Shown here: positions 5,847 through 12,752 of the stretch, piece by piece
How positions within the stretch are numbered: the stretch's first letter is position 1
How the letters are laid out: each line of letters opens with the position of its first letter
Assembly: GCA_045105695.1 (NCBI GenBank)
Contig: JBGCDT010000448.1
Location: forward strand, 1 to 13,923
From: CALGLS01 sp045105695
Lineage (GTDB): Bacteria; Bacteroidota; Bacteroidia; Chitinophagales; Saprospiraceae
Direction: 5' to 3'
Length of the DNA: 13,923 nt
Position numbers and translations under genes: made by a program
Notes under the pieces: generated by a model
Seen by the model: only the letters and a program-made list of their open reading frames with translations
Database searches by the model: none
What the model was told of the DNA's origin: nothing

Positions 5847-5873
5847 TAGCACTATGTATTTCAAATAGTGCTA
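5847..5873 (+). promoter_or_regulatory. Perfect 9-bp inverted repeat upstream of the permease gene
   Basis: TAGCACTAT (5847-5855) and ATAGTGCTA (5865-5873) are exact reverse complements separated by 9 nt. The repeat lies 81-107 bp before the permease start. It could be a regulator-binding dyad or a leader hairpin; the missing T-run argues against a terminator. A smaller dyad, CTAAGC/GCTTAG, follows at 5922-5939. Confidence 0.45.
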
Positions 5874-5953
5874 TCAATTCAATCTGCTATCCAGCAGCAA
5901 GGTAAATCTTTGATTCCATAGCTAAGCTGTTCTGCTTAGATAAAATTACGACC

Positions 5954-8347
5954 ATGCTAAAAAATTACTTGAAAATCATCCGTAGAAATATTGCTCGCGA
6001 ACCTGGTTACGCATTCCTGAATTTGTTTTGCCTGAGCTTAGGTATTGCAGCTTCCCTGCTGATTTTACTCTATGTCAATTTTGAGGCAAACTACGATGCT
6101 TCTCATGAAAAAGCAGATCGCATCTATCGTGTTCAGACTCCTCAGATTCAGATGACAGAACAGCGGAGAGATGTTGGTTGGCTTGGAACAAACGGAAGGA
6201 TTGGCCCGCACATGCAGGAGGATTTTCCTGAGGTAGAATCTATGACCCGAATCTTTCGATTCTTTGATAACGAAACGGTTAATGTATCATACGATGGCAA
6301 GCAAATAGAAATGGCTGATACATACGTGGTAGATGAAGAAGCCTTATCTATCTTTACTTTTGATTTGCTGCATGGCGATAAAAAAGACATGCTTTCTGGA
6401 CCTAACAAAATCATACTTTCTAAAACGCTTGCGACTGATATCTTTGGTGATACAAATCCGGTAGGCAAAATGCTCTCTACTGATTTACAGCATGCTGCTT
6501 TAGATACAACCCATCAATACGCTCTCGAAGTCACTGGTGTTTATCAGGATTTGCCAGCCAATAGCCACTTGGAATTACAGGCACTGATTTCCTCTAAAAC
6601 CGATCCTCATTATGAGGCATATGACTTCCGACGGTTTTCCTTTTTCACTTATGTTTTGCTGCATGAAGGAACAGATACGGAGTTGCTAACGTCTAAGATT
6701 CCTCAAATATATGAGCAGTATATGGACCCGAATCGGGAATCAATTATGAAATATGCCATCCACAATCTTGTGCCGTTACGAGAAATCTACATGTCTGCAA
6801 CAGGAGGATCTACTTACCTCTATATCTTTTCGGCTGTTGGATTATTGCTTTTGCTAATCGCAATTATCAGCTACATAAATATGGTAACTGCACAAGCGAG
6901 TAAGCGATCACTAGAGATTGGAGTTAGAAAAGTAATGGGGTCGAGTAGGGGACAGTTGATTGTTCAGTTTCTATCAGAATCTATGTTCTTTTCGGTGGGA
7001 GCTGTACTGTTGAGTATTGCTGTTGTGGTGTTTGGGATTTCCTATGTAAATGTATTGTTAGATTTACAACTAAGTATTCATCAGTTATTTCAGCCAGAGA
7101 TATTATTAGGAATATTGGCCATTGTATTATTTGTCGGTTTCATAGGAGGAAGCTATCCTGCTTTTTTTCTATCGGCACTTCAGCCTGTAGGCATGATGAA
7201 AGGAAGAATATCAAAGGGGGCCTCTTTGCGAAAAGCATTAGTTGCGATTCAATTTGGCGTCGTGGTTTTCATTCTAGTGAGCACGGGAATGATTTATGAG
7301 CAGTTGAAATTCATCAGTCAAAAAGATCTTGGTTTCGATAGTGAGCAGGTTGTTCGACTAGCGCTACCTTCCAGCGAAGCAGCTGAAAAAGCAGTGATCT
7401 TCAGAGAAAGGGTAAAACAAAGTCCTGACATCAATAACGTTGGCGTATCTAGTTTTACAGCTGGTATCAATATGCCTCGCCGACCTATGAGTGCTGATGA
7501 TGCGGAAAATAAGGAACCTCAATTTGTCCATTTCGGTAGTGTAGATTATGATTACTTCAAGACGATGAATATAGATGTAGTTGCCGGTCGTAATTTTTCT
7601 ATAGAACATGCCACAGCCGACGCAGAAGACCATGTCATAGTTAATGAATCATTCGCCAGTAACTTTGGTTTAGAAAATCCAGTAGGAAAGCGAGTTCGCT
7701 TCGGCGATAAAAACAATCCTAACTTTATAACGATTATCGGTATCGTAGAAGATTTCCATCAGAATTCTTTACACGAACCCATCGCTGCACAGATGTTTCT
7801 ACTAGAACCAAATGCTTACAACTTATCCATTAAAGTCAACAATAATATTACAAAAGGATTGACGCACATTGAAGATACCTGGCAAGCTCTATTTCCTCAA
7901 GTACCTTTTGAGTATCAATTTTTAGATGATGAAATACAACGTAGCTATGAAGTAGATCAGGTGAGGGGACGGTTGTTTTTACTCTTCTCTATTTTGACGA
8001 TTTTTATTGCGTTTATTGGTCTGTTTGGATTAGCGGCTTATATGATCAGGCAGCGAACTAAAGAAATAGGCATCAGAAAAATACTGGGTGCTACTTCGTG
8101 GAGTATCATTTATATGGTAGGAAAAGACTTTTTGAAATTGGTGGCAATTGCTGCTGTGCCTGCCTTTATTGCCGCTTGGTATTTTATAAACGGTTGGTTG
8201 CAGGACTTTGCTTATCGTACCGAAATGAATTACCTGGTTTTTGTGGTCGTCCTCGTTCTTACATTAGCCCTCACATTTCTAACAACAAGCTTACATGCCG
8301 CTAAAGCAACTGTTATTAATCCCGCAGAGACATTGAAACAAGAGTGA
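5954..8347 (+). CDS. ABC transporter permease of the MacB/FtsX type, two-repeat Bacteroidota form
   Basis: A 797-residue inner-membrane protein (ATG 5954) built as two halves. Each half has a membrane helix, a large periplasmic MacB-like domain and a three-helix FtsX core. Helix 1 is at about 21-41 after REPGYAFLNL; periplasmic domain 1 follows; FtsX core 1 has helices at about 287-310, 343-368 and 383-408 and the coupling motif KRSLEIGVRKVMGSS (317-331). The second half has a helix at about 429-446, a second periplasmic domain, and FtsX core 2 with helices at about 674-697, 724-747 and 759-781 and the coupling motif RTKEIGIRKILGATS. These proteins work with a separate ATPase in lipoprotein release, peptide or drug efflux, or mechanotransmission. 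No ATPase or periplasmic adaptor lies nearby, so the substrate is unknown. Its stop is 9 bp from that of the convergent isomerase gene. Confidence 0.95.
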   Translation: MLKNYLKIIRRNIAREPGYAFLNLFCLSLGIAASLLILLYVNFEANYDASHEKADRIYRVQTPQIQMTEQRRDVGWLGTNGRIGPHMQEDFPEVESMTRIFRFFDNETVNVSYDGKQIEMADTYVVDEEALSIFTFDLLHGDKKDMLSGPNKIILSKTLATDIFGDTNPVGKMLSTDLQHAALDTTHQYALEVTGVYQDLPANSHLELQALISSKTDPHYEAYDFRRFSFFTYVLLHEGTDTELLTSKIPQIYEQYMDPNRESIMKYAIHNLVPLREIYMSATGGSTYLYIFSAVGLLLLLIAIISYINMVTAQASKRSLEIGVRKVMGSSRGQLIVQFLSESMFFSVGAVLLSIAVVVFGISYVNVLLDLQLSIHQLFQPEILLGILAIVLFVGFIGGSYPAFFLSALQPVGMMKGRISKGASLRKALVAIQFGVVVFILVSTGMIYEQLKFISQKDLGFDSEQVVRLALPSSEAAEKAVIFRERVKQSPDINNVGVSSFTAGINMPRRPMSADDAENKEPQFVHFGSVDYDYFKTMNIDVVAGRNFSIEHATADAEDHVIVNESFASNFGLENPVGKRVRFGDKNNPNFITIIGIVEDFHQNSLHEPIAAQMFLLEPNAYNLSIKVNNNITKGLTHIEDTWQALFPQVPFEYQFLDDEIQRSYEVDQVRGRLFLLFSILTIFIAFIGLFGLAAYMIRQRTKEIGIRKILGATSWSIIYMVGKDFLKLVAIAAVPAFIAAWYFINGWLQDFAYRTEMNYLVFVVVLVLTLALTFLTTSLHAAKATVINPAETLKQE

Positions 8348-8356
8348 TGTTTTTTC

Positions 8357-8851
8357 TTAACGTCCAAAGTCATCCTGCAAACGAACAATGTCCGATTCAT
8401 CAGAAAGGTGATCTGGATTGGTGTGTTGCCATATCTCTGCAATGATTCCAATCTCTTTGCCACCAACTAAACGATGACGTTCCCCCTGCTTCAGCGTTAC
8501 TTTCTCTCCGATAGTCATCATGTACAATTCGCCTTGTTCGTCAGTATCGCTTCTGAACAAACCTGCCTGTCCATCTATCAGTTTCCAAACTTCAGAACGG
8601 CGGTGATGATATTGCCAAGACAATCGCATACCTGGTTTTACAACCAAAATCTTTGGACTGACCCGACCACCTTTGGTAAGTGCTTCCACATCTTCCTCTG
8701 GATAATAAGCTTCAATAAATTCAGCTGCTTGGTCTTCTTCAATAACGAAGAAACCACCCCAGGGACGATTGAAATCGGTGCGTTCAAAACGGAAACCTTT
8801 TTCAGTTAGGAGTTGCTCAATAGTTTCGAAATCTGTTGCTATTTGCTTCAT
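8357..8851 (-). CDS. Small cupin protein, type II mannose-6-phosphate isomerase / phosphoheptose isomerase-like
   Basis: A single-domain cupin of 164 residues when started at ATG 8851 (MKQIATDFETIEQLL...). The motif FNRPWGGFFVI (27-37) is typical of the C-terminal isomerase domain of type II mannose-6-phosphate isomerases. The metal-binding cupin motifs are SWQYHHRRSEVWKLIDGQAG (78-97; His82, His83, Glu87) and KQGERHRLVGG (121-131; His126). Small Bacteroidota relatives are often labelled phosphoheptose isomerase, but their reaction is poorly established. I prefer ATG 8851 because the conserved FNRPWGG lies about 25 residues in; an in-frame ATG at 8896 would add 15 residues (MTDIIYIPSNSIFKS) that look unrelated to the domain. 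The gene lies 206 bp after the phosphoesterase gene on the same strand, and the gap shows no clear promoter or terminator. Confidence 0.85.
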   Translation of the reverse strand: MKQIATDFETIEQLLTEKGFRFERTDFNRPWGGFFVIEEDQAAEFIEAYYPEEDVEALTKGGRVSPKILVVKPGMRLSWQYHHRRSEVWKLIDGQAGLFRSDTDEQGELYMMTIGEKVTLKQGERHRLVGGKEIGIIAEIWQHTNPDHLSDESDIVRLQDDFGR

Positions 8852-9057
8852 GGATTTAAATATACTGTTTGAGGGAATGTAAATGATATCAGTCATTATT
8901 CCAATAATCTAAGTAAAAAAATGACTAACGATTTTGTTAAACGGAGAAGAGTAACATTAGGTTATGTATTCTATCAGGGAATTGATTTTTAGTAAAAAAA
9001 ATTGTGAGCAACAGATCATATTTGCTGAACAATGGGGTAGGAGGGAAGATCAGTACA

Positions 9058-9684
9058 TTACAATTCTAAAATTACAGGATCATTTACTAGTCTATAACGA
9101 TGATCTAAAACACTCGCGTTCACAAAAGTAGTCTCTTCCAATTCGCGCATTCCATAGCCTTCGTGGATGTGACCAAAAACTGAAAGTTGGGGTTTTATTT
9201 CTCGAATCTTCTTTCGCAACATTTCACAACCAACCTCCTGATCGCCCACTGTTCGATCCAGTATACCATGAGGAGGCCCATGGGTTAACAATACATCTAC
9301 ATCATCTGGTATCAACTGCCAATGCTGATCTATATCCGCTCCTCTATCCTTATTAAAAGCCCAATCGAAAAAGCGTGGCTGTACAGGAGATCCCCAAAAG
9401 TGAACATCATTTATAGTAATTCCACTATCGTTCAAATAAGTTACCCCTTCTGGGATCAGTTGCTGGATAGCATCAGCGTTTGCACTTTCAAAAAAGAAAT
9501 CATGATTTCCAGCAATGAAAATTTTATGTTCAAAATTTTGTCTAGCAAACCAATTCAAAAAAGATTCTACCTCCTGAAGACTACCTCGACTGGAGACATC
9601 ACCCGTATGTAACAATACTTCTCCGGAAGACAAATCAAGGCCATCATGGAATCCATGAGTATCAGAAATTAATGTTAAATTCAT
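9058..9684 (-). CDS. Calcineurin-like metallophosphoesterase, MPPED1/2-like family
   Basis: A 208-residue cytoplasmic enzyme (ATG 9684). All dimetal phosphoesterase motifs are present: SDTH (7-10; Asp8, His10), HTGDV (26-30; Asp29), GNHD (59-62; Asn60, His61), LLTHGPPHGILD (132-143; His135) and FGHIHEGYG (170-178; His172, His174). The GPPHGILD and GHIHEGYG forms are those of the MPPED1/MPPED2-like group, which hydrolyse phosphodiesters such as cyclic nucleotides in vitro; the natural substrate is not known. It begins 34 bp after the LacI gene on the same strand, so the two are probably co-transcribed, although a link to sugar use is only inferred from position. Confidence 0.92.
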   Translation of the reverse strand: MNLTLISDTHGFHDGLDLSSGEVLLHTGDVSSRGSLQEVESFLNWFARQNFEHKIFIAGNHDFFFESANADAIQQLIPEGVTYLNDSGITINDVHFWGSPVQPRFFDWAFNKDRGADIDQHWQLIPDDVDVLLTHGPPHGILDRTVGDQEVGCEMLRKKIREIKPQLSVFGHIHEGYGMRELEETTFVNASVLDHRYRLVNDPVILEL

Positions 9685-9718
9685 AGGGTTGGGGAATTGC
9701 GACAGACCATGAGCTGAG

Positions 9719-10774
9719 TTACTGTTTTATCTTTTTGGATGAAGTTCGGACTACCAATTTACCTTCTAATACAGCCGTTCCTTTCTCTTCCTTTATGTTG
9801 TCGTTAATCATTTCTAACAAGATTTTTACAGCGGTTCGCCCCATCTCTAATCCCTGTTGATCTACGGAAGACAACTGCGGTTTTATCAGAGAAGAAAAAT
9901 TCCAATTGCTGAATCCAATGACTGCGATGTCTTCAGGTATTCTCAGATCCGCCTCATTGATCGCTTCCATAACGCCATAAGCCATCATGTCATTATTGAC
10001 AAAAACACCATCGGGAATATGCTCACTTTCTAAAATTTCTTTCATATGTGAGTAGCCAGATTCTTTGCTACAGGAGATGCAATCTACAACTAGTTCATCA
10101 TTTGTAAGTCTATTGCCTGACTGGCTAGTGCCAACAGAGAGGTTAGCAGTTATTGCAGAAAGAAATCCTCGTTTGCGTTCCTGACTGATTTGAAGGTTCA
10201 TTGTACCAGTCAGGTGAATGATATTCTGGCAGGACTGGTCAATCAAATGTTGTGTAGCCAATCGAGCACTTTCAAAATCATTGATAATGACTTTGGGTGC
10301 ATTCAGTAATTTTGGTGCACGATCAAAAAACACAATAGGAATATTTTGATCAATTGCTTCCTGGAAATGAGAAAAGTCAGTAGTCTCTCTCGAATGTGAA
10401 ATCATCAAACCATCCACTCCATTTTCTACCAGCATTTTCATATCTAATAGTTCTCTTTCGTAGGATTCTTTTGATTGGCAAAACATTACGCTATAACCAT
10501 TTGCATAAGCAATCTCTTCAATACCAGAAATGACAGTAGCAAAAAAATGATGGACGATATCAGGAATGATAACGCCAATGGTCCCTGTCTGCTGATTCTT
10601 GAGATTCAGCGCTATTCTGTTAGGTTTGTAGTTCAGCTTGGCCGCTAATGCCATGACCTTCTCACGAGTAGATTCACTGATTTTAGGATGCCCTTTCAGT
10701 GCCCTTGAAACCGTCGAGACTGCAATGTTAAGTTGCTTAGCAATATCCTTTATAGTAGTCTGACGTTTTTTCAT
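9719..10774 (-). CDS. LacI-family transcriptional regulator, probable regulator of the adjacent glycan locus
   Basis: A 351-residue repressor-type protein started at ATG 10774. A longer frame begins at TTG 10780 (two extra residues) but gives no benefit. The N-terminal helix-turn-helix spans 6-50 (TTIKDIAKQLNIAVSTVSRA), followed by the hinge helix PNRIALNLKN (51-60), whose Leu57 is the residue that normally inserts at a central CpG of the operator. The rest is a periplasmic-binding-protein-like sensor domain, with GTIGVIIPDIVHHFFATVIS, VFFDRAP, QERKRGFLSAI, GVFVNNDMMAYGVM and VIGFSNWNFSSLIKPQLSSV, the last resembling known effector-pocket and dimerisation segments. It is divergent from the SusE/F-SusC genes. 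A perfect palindrome with a central CpG lies in the shared promoter region. The effector is presumably a sugar but cannot be named. Confidence 0.96.
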   Translation of the reverse strand: MKKRQTTIKDIAKQLNIAVSTVSRALKGHPKISESTREKVMALAAKLNYKPNRIALNLKNQQTGTIGVIIPDIVHHFFATVISGIEEIAYANGYSVMFCQSKESYERELLDMKMLVENGVDGLMISHSRETTDFSHFQEAIDQNIPIVFFDRAPKLLNAPKVIINDFESARLATQHLIDQSCQNIIHLTGTMNLQISQERKRGFLSAITANLSVGTSQSGNRLTNDELVVDCISCSKESGYSHMKEILESEHIPDGVFVNNDMMAYGVMEAINEADLRIPEDIAVIGFSNWNFSSLIKPQLSSVDQQGLEMGRTAVKILLEMINDNIKEEKGTAVLEGKLVVRTSSKKIKQ

Positions 10775-10913
10775 ATACAAGTTGGTGATCTGAGACTCAC
10801 ACGATCATATTATTAATATACTAGCTAATCCTAAAGCCGCGAAATAAACATTTCCAAGGCAAATTTCTGTCAAAAATCACGATTAGGAAAGATACAGCTA
10901 AATCAGACAACCA

Positions 10914-10929
10914 ATGCAAACGTTTGCAT
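10914..10929. promoter_or_regulatory. LacI-family operator
   Basis: ATGCAAACGTTTGCAT is a perfect 16-bp palindrome with a central CpG, the classic form of LacI/GalR-family operators. It lies 140 bp before the LacI start codon, about 66 bp before the possible -7 box of the SusE/F-like gene and 431 bp before that gene's start. It is the only such palindrome I found in the window, which supports recognition by the adjacent LacI protein. From this position it could repress the lacI promoter or act at a distance on the divergent operon. Confidence 0.85.
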
Positions 10930-10994
10930 AAAAATATTCATAACACTTTTGTAAACTAAAAATGAAAAGTGCATTAATTCCACAAATAATTATA

Positions 10995-11002
10995 TAGTTT
11001 TG
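10995..11002 (+). promoter_or_regulatory. Possible -7 promoter box for the SusE/F-like gene
   Basis: TAGTTTTG matches TAnnTTTG exactly. The -33 element is not recognisable at the usual spacing. Use of this box would give a leader of about 350 nt before the start codon at 11360. Confidence 0.35.
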
Positions 11003-11070
11003 CACTATCAAAGAAGAAAAATGACCTCTGTTTAAGAAGAATGTAGTGATGCCGCCAATAAGTTGAAATA

Positions 11071-11157
11071 GCTAAAAAAGTAAAACCTATAGTGGCCGTT
11101 TTAGCATCATCTTTCGTTCTCTAAAGGAAGGACCAATTTAATATAATACCCTTCCTT
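11071..11157 (+). promoter_or_regulatory. Two potential hairpins in the long leader of the SusE/F-like gene
   Basis: GCTAAAA (11071-11077) pairs exactly with TTTTAGC (11099-11105), and AAGGAAGG (11124-11131) pairs exactly with CCTTCCTT (11150-11157) around an 18-nt AT-rich loop. Both would lie in the transcript if it starts near 11009. They may shape or stabilise the leader of a highly expressed mRNA; neither resembles a riboswitch I know, and neither has a terminator T-run. Confidence 0.35.
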
Positions 11158-11239
11158 ACGTTCAGACAACTACAATACATTTTCAAGCTTATACAACCAA
11201 CTAAGAGAGAACGCTGACAAGAAATTGACAGCCATAGAA

Positions 11240-11282
11240 TCACTGTAACTAGATTTCAGTGCGTCACTGTATATCTGGCAGT
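11240..11282 (+). repeat. Tandem repeat with dyads, TCACTGTA...CAGT, two units
   Basis: TCACTGTA occurs at 11240-11247 and 11264-11271, exactly 24 bp apart. Each copy is followed by CAGT (11257-11260 and 11279-11282), so each unit is a small dyad (CACTG...CAGTG in the first). The arrangement, 77-120 bp before the start codon, could be a pair of sites for a dimeric regulator. No regulator is assigned. Confidence 0.35.
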
Positions 11283-11359
11283 TATCTGAATCAACCATTT
11301 AAACTAACAAAGCATGTTTCTACATGTTTTCATATTTCTTAATTTAAATTAAATCAAAA

Positions 11360-12556
11360 ATGAGTATTAAAAGTTTAACGTACCGCTTGAGCATGTTGCT
11401 CGCAGTTTGTGCTTTAATGTTGACTTCCTGTGGAAGCGACGATGATGTAGTAATTGATGATGTAGATGGAATTAGTGTAGGAGATGGACTGTACATGTCT
11501 AAGACTGATGTTGATCCAGTTGCTTCTCAGATATTGACTTCTGAGTTGGTAGAGGCTGCAGATTTTGGATCTCAATCCAGAGCTGGATTCGTAGCAGGTC
11601 ACATGTTCTTAGAAGCTGGTGACTACAACATGTACCAAATTACAGCTAAAGAAATTACAGCTACTTTCGGAGGTACTACTGAAACAATCACAGCTGATGC
11701 AGACGGTTGTGGAAACAACGACTTCATTTTAATCACAGCAGTTGCAGACGGCCCTGCCATCACTGTACCTACTGCAGGATTATACAAAGTATCTTATGAC
11801 AATCTAACTGGCGAAGCACTTCTTTACAGAATTGACCAGCCTAACATGATTGGTTCTGCTACTCCAGGAGGATGGGGTTCTGATACGAGCTTCCCCGTAG
11901 CTAACGCTACAGCAACTGGTGCTACTTGGACGGCTACTGACATTGAGTTGAGAGAAGGCGAAATGAAGCTTCGTTTCAACTGTCGTTGGACAATCAACAG
12001 AAGAACAACAGATGACAACTTCGACGAAGGAAATGGTTACCAGATGTTCACCAACTTTGGTGGTTCTACGGATAACTTAGCTATTGGTGGTGCTAACATT
12101 CCAATAGATGAAGCTTCAGAAGGTATTTACACTGTAGAGGTGAAGTGGACTCCAGAAGACCAGTGGGAAATGAATTTGACAAAGACAGGTGATGTAACTG
12201 CTATCACTTTCGTACCAGACGATAACCAATGGGGAATCATTGGTGATGCTACTCCTACAGGTTGGGACAGTGACACAGACTTCAACTACGAAGGTGTTGA
12301 CGCTGGTACTTACACTTGGAAATTAGCTAGTATTGCTTTAACTGATGGCGGAACTAGCTTCAAGATGAGAGCTAACGATGCTTGGGATAAAGAATTAAAC
12401 TGGGGGAACCTAACATTTGCAGGTGATGCAGCAGGTAACTTCAGCAACGGTGGTGCAGATACTAACATCTACGTTGATGTAGCTGGTAATTATGAAATTA
12501 CTTTAGTTACTTCTGACGAAGGTGAAACTTATACTGCTACTATTAATCAGCTTTAA
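11360..12556 (+). CDS. SusE/SusF-like outer-membrane glycan-binding lipoprotein
   Basis: A 398-residue secreted protein (ATG 11360, preceded by an AT-rich, SD-less leader). The N-terminus is a type II signal peptide with lipobox LTSC (Cys24). The mature end CGSDDD carries acidic residues right after the lipidated Cys, as in lipoproteins exported to the Bacteroidota cell surface. The body appears to have three beta-rich units: about 42-158, and two alike units opening MIGSATPGGWGSDTSF (163-178) and IIGDATPTGWDSDTDF (293-308), each with exposed Trp residues of the sort that stack on sugars. This pattern matches SusE/SusF starch-binding lipoproteins. Being first in the operon, ahead of SusC, is not the classical susCDEF order. 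Its codon use looks uniform (many GCT, ACT, GGT), as in strongly expressed genes. Confidence 0.85.
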   Translation: MSIKSLTYRLSMLLAVCALMLTSCGSDDDVVIDDVDGISVGDGLYMSKTDVDPVASQILTSELVEAADFGSQSRAGFVAGHMFLEAGDYNMYQITAKEITATFGGTTETITADADGCGNNDFILITAVADGPAITVPTAGLYKVSYDNLTGEALLYRIDQPNMIGSATPGGWGSDTSFPVANATATGATWTATDIELREGEMKLRFNCRWTINRRTTDDNFDEGNGYQMFTNFGGSTDNLAIGGANIPIDEASEGIYTVEVKWTPEDQWEMNLTKTGDVTAITFVPDDNQWGIIGDATPTGWDSDTDFNYEGVDAGTYTWKLASIALTDGGTSFKMRANDAWDKELNWGNLTFAGDAAGNFSNGGADTNIYVDVAGNYEITLVTSDEGETYTATINQL

Positions 12557-12567
12557 TTAGCATTTAT

Positions 12568-12608
12568 AAAAAGAAGATTGTCCCCTTGAGGGGGCAGTCT
12601 TCTTTTTT
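12568..12608 (+). terminator. Strong intrinsic terminator after the SusE/F-like gene
   Basis: AAGAAGATTGTCCCC (12571-12585), loop TTGA and GGGGGCAGTCTTCTT (12590-12604) pair along all 15 positions with two G-U pairs, extended by an A-tract upstream and a T-run to 12608. It begins only 12 bp after the stop codon, between this gene and the SusC-like gene. It probably ends most transcripts and lets a fraction read through. Confidence 0.9.
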
Positions 12609-12660
12609 ATCTCTGAATTAGAATCTGATCTCATAGATAGAACCACTAGCTATCAAAAAA

Positions 12661-12685
12661 AAATCGAAAACCCAAACTTCGATTT
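12661..12685 (+). promoter_or_regulatory. Perfect 8-bp hairpin in the leader of the SusC-like gene
   Basis: AAATCGAA (12661-12668) and TTCGATTT (12678-12685) are exact reverse complements around a 9-nt loop. The repeat lies 68-92 bp before the SusC start. No TAnnTTTG box is visible between the terminator and SusC, so this may be a 5' processing or stability hairpin on read-through mRNA, or an operator-like dyad. Confidence 0.4.
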
Positions 12686-12752
12686 AACCAACTCCGCGTT
12701 CCTTTCTTCATAGAACGCTTACAACCTTCTAACCATTCAAACTTTTCCAAGT

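Larger units (their letters stand above)
10775..11359. other. Shared regulatory region between LacI and the glycan-uptake genes
   Basis: This gene-free stretch of 585 bp separates the divergent LacI and SusE/F-like genes. It holds the 16-bp operator palindrome (10914-10929), a possible -7 box (10995-11002), two leader hairpins (11071-11105 and 11124-11157) and a tandem TCACTGTA repeat (11240-11282). The bases next to the LacI start (10775-10913) are AT-rich, with no exact TAnnTTTG box on the minus strand. I see no small protein or RNA gene that I can support. Confidence 0.6.

Noticed and set aside
8852..8896. Longer N-terminus of the cupin isomerase
   Set aside because: The 15 extra residues show no likeness to the domain and the internal ATG at 8851 places FNRPWGG at the family's usual distance. 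The upstream ATG cannot be fully excluded.
9032..9057. Purine-rich stretch GGGGTAGGAGGGAAGATC as a fifth gene-end repeat
   Set aside because: It lies after the phosphoesterase stop, but the purines are on the opposite strand to that gene and the GAAGAGGG and AGAAGGCGTAG blocks are missing.
10775..10780. TTG start for LacI two codons upstream
   Set aside because: The ATG at 10774 gives the usual MKKRQ-TTIKDIA spacing to the helix-turn-helix; the TTG adds only two residues with no supporting ribosome site.
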